64,000 bases of DNA from the NCBI GenBank assembly GCA_963720695.1, contig CAVRGG010000003.1, forward strand, positions 306,134-370,133. Reading direction: 5' to 3'. Source of the DNA: UBA668 sp963720695 (lineage in GTDB: Bacteria > Actinomycetota > Acidimicrobiia > Acidimicrobiales > Ilumatobacteraceae). This document shows, one piece after another, positions 58,024 through 64,000 of this stretch. A program made the translations under genes and the position numbers. How positions within the stretch are numbered: position 1 is the first letter of the stretch; every line of letters begins with the position of its first letter. Below the pieces are notes generated by a model. The model worked only from the letters and a program-made list of their open reading frames with translations. It was not told where the DNA came from and made no database searches.

Positions 58024-58061
58024 CTTGGGAAGCTGATGTTCTGCCTCTGAACTACACCCGC
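57988..58061 (-). tRNA. tRNA-Gly (CCC)
   Basis: Cloverleaf on the minus strand: 7-bp acceptor GCGGGTG/CACCCGC, discriminator T and an encoded CCA (57988-57990). The anticodon arm is TCAGC-TTCCCAA-GCTGA, anticodon CCC. The T-arm carries GGTTCGATTCC. Unlike the tRNA-Ile of this window it encodes CCA. Its 3' half is the repeat that bounds the islet downstream. Confidence 0.95.
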
Positions 58062-58077
58062 AGAATCGTCCAGCAGG

Positions 58078-59245
58078 CTACCGCTGCGCCGATGATGCTG
58101 CCACCGGGGAATCCGATGTCGCAGAGGGCGTCTCGGCGGTGACGGGCTTGGCGAACGAGATCGGGTGGGCGCGGTACCAACCGATGAAGTGACGGCCCGC
58201 GAACACGAGCGCCGCCAGCACGGGCACCACCACCGCGATGCTCGCCGCCACCACGGCCCGGGCGAACCACACGGGGAGTCCGGTCAGGACCTGCGACGCC
58301 GACAGTGTCAGCGAGTGGGCAGCACCGTTCAGCACGAACGTCACGACACCGGCAGCGGCCAGCGCGAGGAAGCCCGTGACGTGACCACGCCATGCGTGCA
58401 GCGTGAGCGCGATCACGGTCGCGAAGACGATCACGCCCTTGGCGACGATGGTCGCCCTCCCCACCGAGTACCCGGGCACGACGAACAGGTCGTCGATCAT
58501 GCGCACGAGGTTGGCCACTGCGACGACCCACAGGATCACCACCACAGGCCGGGCCAGGCCGGGCCACCGATCTGCGTGGGGTCTGGTCCGCCACGCCGCG
58601 AGGAGCGCGATCGTCAGGAAGACGAGGCTGAACGCGAGCACCGGCGGCCACCACGCGACCGATGCCTCCCACGACAGCACACCCCGCACGGTGGCGGCCC
58701 TCGCCGCATCGTCGCCGCCGACGCGCAGACCGATCTCCCAGGGGAACACCGTCTGGTCGTGCCCGCGGTCGTTGAACACCGGCGACGGCGGCACGGGCGA
58801 CATCCAGTGCACCCGATGGTCGTGCCACGCGAACCGGTCACCGTCGGTGATGCGCCGCCACTCGGCCGGCAGTGTCGCGTCGGCATCGTCCGGGAGCGCG
58901 ACCCGCGCGGTACCGATCGGAGTTGTAATAGGTGGCCGGGGAGTGGACGTTCTCGTAGATGCCGTCGCCCGGCACGAACTTGAGGTATGGCTCCTTCTCG
59001 TAGCCCTCGACGACGACCTGCTCCCCGGTGTGGTTGGTGAGCTGCAGCAGCGAGTCGCCCCCGTAGACCTTCCACTCGAGGCCAGGCGCGCCGGGTTCGA
59101 CGACGCGACTCACGTAGTTGGTGGCGTCGCTCACTCCACCGTGCGCGAACGCAGCGCTGCCATCGGCCGCGAGGACGCCCAGCATCACCAGCAGTCCGAC
59201 GAGCGCGCGTCGGCGGCGGGGAGCGCGTCGCCGAGTGAGTTCCAC
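58078..59245 (-). pseudogene. multi-helix membrane protein, frameshifted once
   Basis: Two frames join near 58905-58915. The N-terminal part (GTG 59245) has a signal peptide ('LVGLLVMLGVLAADGSAAFAHGG') and an extracytoplasmic domain ('VSRVVEPGAPGLEWKVYGGDSLLQLTNHTGEQVVVEGYEKEPYLKF...YYNSDRY'). The C-terminal part continues 'ARVALPDDADATLPAEWRRITDGDRFAWHDHRVHWMSP' and then about six helices ending in 'FAGRHFIGWYRAHPISF'. Family not named; resembles secreted-domain-plus-membrane proteins of actinobacteria with 'HDHRxHWM'. Otherwise intact, so a base error is likely. Confidence 0.7.
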
Positions 59246-59317
59246 AGGTAACAGGTCGCCCGAACCCTCCGTGGAGTTCCCGGCCGTGCAGAGTGCCTGC
59301 CCACGGACCCGGCCCAC

Positions 59318-59323
59318 TAGATT
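59318..59323 (+). promoter_or_regulatory. -10 element for dcd
   Basis: TAGATT, 6 nt before the GTG at 59330. Confidence 0.4.
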
Positions 59324-59329
59324 CGCCAC

Positions 59330-59893
59330 GTGATCCTCTCCGACGGCACCCTCCGCGAACTGCTCGGTTCCGGGCGCATCATCCTCGAGCCGTACGACCC
59401 GGACCTCGTGCAGCCGGCCAGCGTCGACGTGCGCCTCGGCACAGAGTTCCGGGTGATGCGCAATAGCCGCCTCACCCACATCGATCCGTTCGAGGAGCAG
59501 ACCAAGCTGATGGACACGGTCAACGTGCCCGTCGGCGAGGTGTTCGTGCTGCACCCTGGAGAGTTCGCGCTCGGGCACACGGCCGAGGTGGTCGGCTGTC
59601 CCGACGACATCGTCGGCGTCGTCAACGGCAAGAGCAGTCTCGGCAGGCTCGGCCTGCAGGTGCACGCCACCGCCGGGTTCATCGACCCCGGCTTCAAGGG
59701 CACCGTGGTGCTCGAGCTCTCCAACGTGTCGAACCTGCCGATCCTGCTGCGCGCCGGCATGAAGGTCGCCCAGTTGGTCTTCCAGAAGCTCGACAAGCCC
59801 GCCGAGCGCCCCTACGGTCACCCGGATCTGAAGAGCAAGTACCAGAACCAGCAGGGCGCGACCGCATCGAAGTACAACCAGAACACGCTCTGA
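59330..59893 (+). CDS. dcd: dCTP deaminase, probably dUMP-forming
   Basis: 187 residues from the GTG at 59330. 'ILSDGTLRELLGSGRIILEPYDPDLVQPASVDVRLGTEFRVM' opens the fold; 'DIVGVVNGKSSLGRLGLQVHATAGFIDPGFKGTVVLELSN' holds the active-site Glu/Ser-Ser region and the 'GKSSLGR' loop, and the end is 'YGHPDLKSKYQNQQGATASKY'. The Lys variant of the loop is found in bifunctional enzymes that convert dCTP straight to dUMP (as in M. tuberculosis). It supplies dUMP for thymidylate synthesis. Confidence 0.94.
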   Translation: MILSDGTLRELLGSGRIILEPYDPDLVQPASVDVRLGTEFRVMRNSRLTHIDPFEEQTKLMDTVNVPVGEVFVLHPGEFALGHTAEVVGCPDDIVGVVNGKSSLGRLGLQVHATAGFIDPGFKGTVVLELSNVSNLPILLRAGMKVAQLVFQKLDKPAERPYGHPDLKSKYQNQQGATASKYNQNTL

Positions 59894-59911
59894 CCCGAAC
59901 GGGTCGGCGGA

Positions 59912-62160
59912 TCAGTCGCCGGCGACGGGGTGCGCCAGCGGGGCGTCAGGGCGAGCGAGTGCGGCCTCGCCGGCCTCGATCGCGTCGAGGAGGTGGATCG
60001 AGATGTCGGCCACCTTCACCTCGTGCTCTTCCTTGCCCGCGGCCTTCACGCCGTCGTCGAGCATGATGTAGCAGAACGGGCAGGCGGTGGCGACACGGGT
60101 GGCCCCGGTGCTGATTGCCTCGAGGGCTCGCTCGTCGTTCACCTTGGTGCCGACGTTCTCCTCCATCCACATGCGGGCGCCACCGGCGCCGCAGCACATG
60201 CCCTTGGTGCCGTTGCGCTGCATCTCGACCACTTCGATGCCCTTGATGCTGCCCACGACCTTGCGCGGTGCGAGGTAGACGTCGTTGTGGCGACCGAGGT
60301 AGCACGAGTCGTGGTAGGTCAGCCGCTCCTCGAGGGAGGCCTGGCTGACGTCGAGCGACCCGTTGGCGATGAGGCTCTCCAGCAGCTGCGTGTGGTGGAC
60401 GACCTCGTAGTTGCCGCCGAGTTGTGGGTACTCGTTCTTCAACGTGTTGAAGCAGTGCGGGCACTGGGTGATGATCTTCTTCACGCCCATGCCGTCGAGC
60501 ATCTCGATGTTGGGCATCGCCAGCATTTGGAACAGGTACTCGTTGCCGCTGCGGCGCGGCGGAGTCGCCCGTGCACATCTCGCTCGGGCCGAGGATGGCC
60601 ACGTCGATCCCTGCCCGCTTGAGCAGCTTGGCCATCGCCTGGGTGACCTTCTTGTTCTTGTCGTCGAACGAGCCGGCGCAGCCGACCCAGTAGAGGTACT
60701 CGCCGGTGAACGCCTCACCCGGATCGAGGATCTTGACGTCGAGCCCGTTGGCCCAGTCACCACGCTCGCCCTGGTTCATGCCCCAGGGGTTGCCCTGGTT
60801 CTCCATTGCCCGGTACGCGTTGCCGAGCTCGCTGGGGAAGTTGCTTCCATCAGCGACAGGTAGCGCCGCATGTCGAGGATCTTGTCGAGGATCTCGACGT
60901 TGACCGGCAGATCTCGTCGCAGGCACGGCAGGTGGTGCAGCTCCACACCTCTTCGGCGGTGATCCGCTCGAACAGCGAGTTGGCCGAGATGGTGATGTCC
61001 TTGTCGATGCTGAGCGGGGGCGTGACCTGGCCGTGAGCGCCGGTGGCGGCCATGATCTCGCCCGGCTTCAGCACGATCTCGCGGGGATCGAGCGGCTTGC
61101 CGGTGGCGTGCGCGGGACACACGCTCGTGCAGCGGCCGCACATCGTGCAGGCGTCGGCGTCGAGCAGTCGCCTCCATGTGAAGTCCTCGACCACGCTCGC
61201 CCCGAAGCTCTCCAACGACGTCTCGGTGAGGTTGGCACTGCCCGCATCGCGCCCTTGGGACGGTCGCGTCCCGCATGTACATGTTGAGCGGACTGGTGAA
61301 GATGTGCCGCAGCATCGTGATCGGCAGCATGATCAGGAACAGTGCGAACGCGGCCACGTGCGTGGCCCACATGATCTGGCGCCACTGGGTGAGCGTGTGC
61401 TCGCTGAGCCCGGTGAACAGCTCGCACGGCGGGAAGCCGATGAAGCTCCACTTCTCGTAGCTCGGCGGGTCGATTTCCGCGACGCGGAACGCCTCGGCGA
61501 AGAACCCGGACAGACCGATCAGCAGGAACACGCCGAGGATCGCGGCGTGCTCCGGCTCGGTCTAATGCGGATGCGATACGGGCGCTGCACGTAGCGGCGG
61601 GCGATGGCCCACAGGATGCCGTGATGAACACCAGCCCGGCGAGGTCGCCGAAGAAGCTGTACGCCATGTATGTGCGCCCATGGAGGAGTCGAGCCCCTCG
61701 GGCATCTGATGATCGATCTCGAGGACGGTGGCGACGCCGAGCAGGGCGAGCCCGAGTAGATCATCGAGTGCATCAGACCGGCGGCCGAGTCGCGGAGCAG
61801 CGTGCGCATGTAGGCGCCGGCCCGGAAGTCGGCCAGGCGGCGCTTCACGTTCTTCTGGGCGGTCTTTCGCCGATCGGCGCGCCCCGTTCCCAGTTGCGCA
61901 CTCGTGCGAGAATGTGTAACGATCCCCAAATGAGCAGCACGGGGATGACGGTGTAGAAGGCCACCTGGAGTGCGCCGGGGATGCCGTCGAACACCTCGCG
62001 GGCGGCTCCCGGCGCCGTCGACTTCGTCAGCCGAGGGATGATGCCCGAGCGAGGGTGAACAGACCCATAAGACGCCCACCGCGACGACGAGCTGGCGGGG
62101 CGCGCCGTACCAGGGCTTCTTGGGACCGGCTTCGGGTGCAGGAGACGTGTGAGAGCTCAT
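59912..62160 (-). pseudogene. Fe-S heterodisulfide-reductase-like membrane protein, many frameshifts
   Basis: Pieces in at least four frames assemble to ~750 residues. An N-terminal membrane part has 'PPCELFTGLSEHTLTQWRQIMWATHVAAFALFLIMLPITMLRHIFTSP'. A two-cluster ferredoxin domain has 'CTMCGRCTSVCPAHATGKPLDP' and 'CTTCRACDEIC'. Two CCG-type domains follow: 'GEYLYWVGCAGSFDDKNKKVTQAMAKLLKRAG', 'CPHCFNTLKNEYP', 'HDSCYLGRHNDVYLAPRKVV' and 'CCGAGGARMWMEE'. It resembles mycobacterial Rv0338c. Frame changes occur near 60.55, 60.85, 60.9, 61.25, 61.55 kb and several more up to 62.1 kb. Confidence 0.8.
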
Positions 62161-62229
62161 AGTGCGAGGCCGACCCTAGTTCGTGATGTTACGTGGAGCA
62201 GCCTCCGCGGCGTCGAACGAACGGGTCGG

Positions 62230-62648
62230 TCAGCCGAAGTTCTGGCGGTCGAGATCGTGGATGCGGGCGGCGAGCGCGGCGAGCAGCTCGCGGAGCCAGC
62301 GCCGGCACGTCGTCGATGACGCCGATGAAGTGGCGCTGGTCGAGCAGCAACAGCTCGCAGTCGGACTCGCAGATGACCGTGGCAGTGCGAGGACCGTGAT
62401 CGAGCAAGGACAGGTCGCCCACGACGGTGCCGGGACCGAACGAGCCGACCTTCTCGCCGTTGCGCTCGACGACGACGAGCCGACACGCGATGAACGCCTC
62501 GCGGCCGGTCTGGCCCTGGTCGACGATGAGCGAACCGGCCGACATCGTGATCTCGTCACTGGCCTTCGCGATCTTCCGAGTTCCTTCGTGGAGCAGCCTT
62601 GGAACAGACTTGCGCGAGGTGCTCGAGGTATGCCTTTTTGCTCGCCAT
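62230..62648 (-). pseudogene. cyclic-nucleotide-binding domain protein, frameshifted
   Basis: Start 'MASKKAYLEHLAQV' at 62648 in one frame, then 'KIAKASDEITMSAGSLIVDQGQTGREAFI' and 'NGEKVGSFGPGTVVGDLSLLDHGPRTATVICESDCELLLLDQRHFIGVIDDVP' in a second, and the end 'LAALAARIHDLDRQNFG' in a third. This is a lone cNMP-binding (CRP-like) beta-barrel with the phosphate-cassette region 'GDLSLLDHGPRTATV'; no DNA-binding helix-turn-helix follows. Small one-domain proteins like this are common in actinobacteria. Frame changes lie near 62.60 and 62.30 kb. Confidence 0.7.
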
Positions 62649-62654
62649 GCAGGC

Positions 62655-62660
62655 ATGGTA
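62655..62660 (-). promoter_or_regulatory. -10 element for the cNMP-domain gene
   Basis: Minus-strand TACCAT, 6 nt before the ATG at 62648. Confidence 0.4.
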
Positions 62661-62689
62661 CATTGCGTGGCGTGCGCGCGGTGACGTGG

Positions 62690-63452
62690 CGGTACCGGCT
62701 GCACCGGCGACGCGGTGCCGGCCTGCGCGGCGACGGCGGCGGCGGCCTTCGCGACCGCCTCGGCGTCGCCGAGATACTCCTGCTCGGTGACCGTAACTGC
62801 GCGTCGAAGGTGTATCGACGAGGCGCACCGGTGGGGATGTTGAGCTCGGCGAGTCGTCTCGCAGACGTGCTCGAGGCGCATCACCAACGCCCGTAGCGAG
62901 TCGCCGTGCGCGGTGACGAGCACGTCGTCCGCCGAGGGGTCCCGGCGCCATCGTGTCGGGCCAGTAGGGCAACACGCGCCGCACGACGTCGGCGAAATAC
63001 TTGCTCGCCGGGAGGACGTCCGGTGGCAGCAGCCGATACCGAAGGTCGTTGATCGGGTGCTCGGGACTCGACTCGTCGACGGGCGGCGGCGGAACGTCGT
63101 AGCTGCGCCGCCACAGCTTGGTCTGCTCGGCGCCGTGGAGCTCGGTGGTCTGCTTCTTGTCCAGCCCCTGCAGTGCGCCGTAGTGGCGCTCGTTGAGCCG
63201 CCAGTTGCGCTGCACCGGCAACCACACCTGCCCCATCGCTTCCAGGGCGAGATGGCAGGTGACGACGGCGTGGGCGAGCACGGACGTGTGGGCGACGTCG
63301 AACCGGACGCCCGCCTCGGCCATGGTGCGGCCCGCGGCGGGAGCTTCGGCGAACCCCCGCTCGCTCAGCGGCACGTCGTGCCACCCGGTGAACAGGTTCT
63401 GCTGGTTCCACGTGCTCTCGCCGTGGCGGAGGATGACGAGTGTGCCGGTCAC
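62690..63452 (-). pseudogene. gpmA: phosphoglycerate mutase (2,3-bisphosphoglycerate type), frameshifted
   Basis: From the GTG at 63452: 'LVILRHGESTWNQQNLFTGWHDVPLSERGFAEA' with the catalytic RHG, then 'LNERHYGALQGLDKKQT' and 'RYRLLPPDVLPASKYFADVVRRVLPYW'. Beyond ~62.93 kb the frame changes to 'VTAHGDSLRALVMRLEHV' (second catalytic His) and again to 'TEQEYLGDAEAVAKAAAAVAAQAG'. It interconverts 2- and 3-phosphoglycerate in glycolysis. The 3' end cannot be fixed because no stop is reached in a consistent frame; 62690 is approximate. Confidence 0.75.
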
Positions 63453-63459
63453 AGCAGCG

Positions 63460-63465
63460 AGGCTA
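63460..63465 (-). promoter_or_regulatory. -10 element for gpmA
   Basis: Minus-strand TAGCCT, 7 nt before the GTG at 63452. Confidence 0.4.
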
Positions 63466-63517
63466 AACGCTGCACGCAGCCGGCGCCTCCTTGCGGGGTC
63501 GCGAGGGGTTCGCGGCG

Positions 63518-64000
63518 ATGGTCGTTGCGGGGATGTCGGCTGCGTGGGTGTCGCAGTTGCTCGGCCGCGACCTCACCGGTGAACGTCCCCTAAGCGACGA
63601 CCCGAGCGAACGTCACGTGGTGGTGGCCGAGGAGTTCTTCGTGACATGGATGGCGGCCCCGGTCCCTGCCCCGCACTCGGGCGTGGAGGTGCTCGACTAC
63701 CTGACGTCGCAGGGGTTCGACGGCATGCCGCCGTTCGTCGGTGCGCTGGTACACGACGACCACGTGGTGGCCACCGTGCACCACTTCGTCGCCGGCGTGG
63801 CCGACGGCCGACGGTGGATCGCCCGGACTCCGGACGGGGAGGCGCTCGGACATCTCGCTGTCCGTGCTCGACAAAGCCCTCGCCGGTCTCCGTCGGAGTG
63901 CCATCGTGGCGCGCTCGGTACCGTGTGGACGTGGTTCATCAACCTTCACCATCTCGAACGCTTCGTCGACGGTGACGACGCCGACACCGTTGCGTCGATC
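63518..64000 (+). CDS. partial protein, possibly a maltokinase-type N-terminal cap region
   Basis: A frame open from the ATG at 63518 (or 63533) to the right edge. 'LLGRDLTGERPLSDDPSERHVVVAEEFFVTWMAAPVPAPHSGVEVLDYLTSQGFDGMPPFVGALVHDDHVVATVHHFVAGVADGRRW' recalls the N-terminal cap of maltokinase/aminoglycoside-phosphotransferase-like proteins. After ~63.85 kb the translation loses coherence ('ARQSPRRSPSECHRG'), suggesting one more frameshift. Assignment is tentative; the catalytic domain would lie beyond the window. Confidence 0.35.
   Translation, partial: MVVAGMSAAWVSQLLGRDLTGERPLSDDPSERHVVVAEEFFVTWMAAPVPAPHSGVEVLDYLTSQGFDGMPPFVGALVHDDHVVATVHHFVAGVADGRRWIARTPDGEALGHLAVRARQSPRRSPSECHRGALGTVWTWFINLHHLERFVDGDDADTVASI

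Noticed and set aside
57839..58142. Short plus-strand frames with 'GNRTRVLSLGS' or 'ERVTGIEPAFSAWEADVLPLNYTR'
   Set aside because: They are translations of the tRNA-Gly gene itself.
1..64000. CRISPR arrays, transposases, prophage genes or biosynthetic gene clusters
   Set aside because: No direct-repeat/spacer pattern, transposase motif, phage structural gene or NRPS/PKS motif was found by reading either strand.

Overview
The window is a 64-kb, high-GC stretch around a chromosomal replication origin of an actinobacterium. The gene order (gyrA-gyrB-dciA-recF-dnaN-dnaA / rpmH-rnpA-yidD-yidC-jag-rsmG-parA-parB, then trxA-trxB, an ECF sigma/anti-sigma pair, a Ser/Thr kinase, a DUF6049 protein and a CCA-adding enzyme) matches the origin neighbourhood of Actinomycetota. 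The DUF3566 and DUF5318 proteins, an F420-type oxidoreductase and the mycobacterial-type parS sequence agree with that. A deep-branching class such as Acidimicrobiia is my inference, not something proved here.

Layout. 0-5 kb: a DinB fragment, a frameshifted alpha/beta hydrolase, a Rossmann-fold dehydrogenase with a tiny coupled upstream gene, a VOC protein, tRNA-Ile, DUF3566 and TadE-like genes. 5-14 kb (minus strand): dnaA to gyrA, with an oriC candidate between dnaN and dnaA and a perfect pair of DnaA boxes in front of dnaA. 14-19.5 kb (plus strand): rpmH to parB, with two perfect parS sites before parA. 19.5-30 kb (minus strand): a long, tightly coupled cell-envelope cluster, cwlM-trxA-trxB-membrane protein-yhhN-anti-sigma-sigma-kinase-degV-DUF6049-GNAT. 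30-36 kb (plus strand): an HDAC-family deacetylase coupled to the CCA enzyme, then a PAS-GGDEF-EAL protein. 37.8-41.2 kb: rpsF-ssb-rpsR-rplI-dnaB, with DnaA boxes in front of dnaB. 41-56 kb: accessory metabolism and regulation, including an ArsR/AHSA1 pair, an LLM oxidoreductase, a secreted subtilase with three C-terminal repeats, a possible metalloprotease, a GrpB-family protein, a PLP decarboxylase, a dienelactone hydrolase, a second GGDEF-EAL protein and an ArsR-permease-thioredoxin module. 56-64 kb: aquaporin, tRNA-Gly with a small islet bounded by a 36-bp repeat of the tRNA 3' end, dcd, and a run of genes broken by many frameshifts.

The most striking points are these. A -10-like hexamer lies 6-8 nt before the start codon of about 19 genes that have no Shine-Dalgarno sequence, which predicts widespread leaderless transcription. 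Four tandem copies of a 14-bp unit link sigma factor to anti-sigma factor through three overlapping five-residue mini-ORFs. A catalytically complete kinase carries a C-terminal domain resembling that of mycobacterial MviN but has no flippase domain, and a degV gene stands where murJ is expected. An islet of about 640 bp with one lipoprotein gene and no integrase sits at tRNA-Gly. Frameshifts are dense between 60.5 and 63.4 kb and rare elsewhere, so I read them mainly as sequence or assembly errors. All family assignments come from reading motifs; no database search was run.
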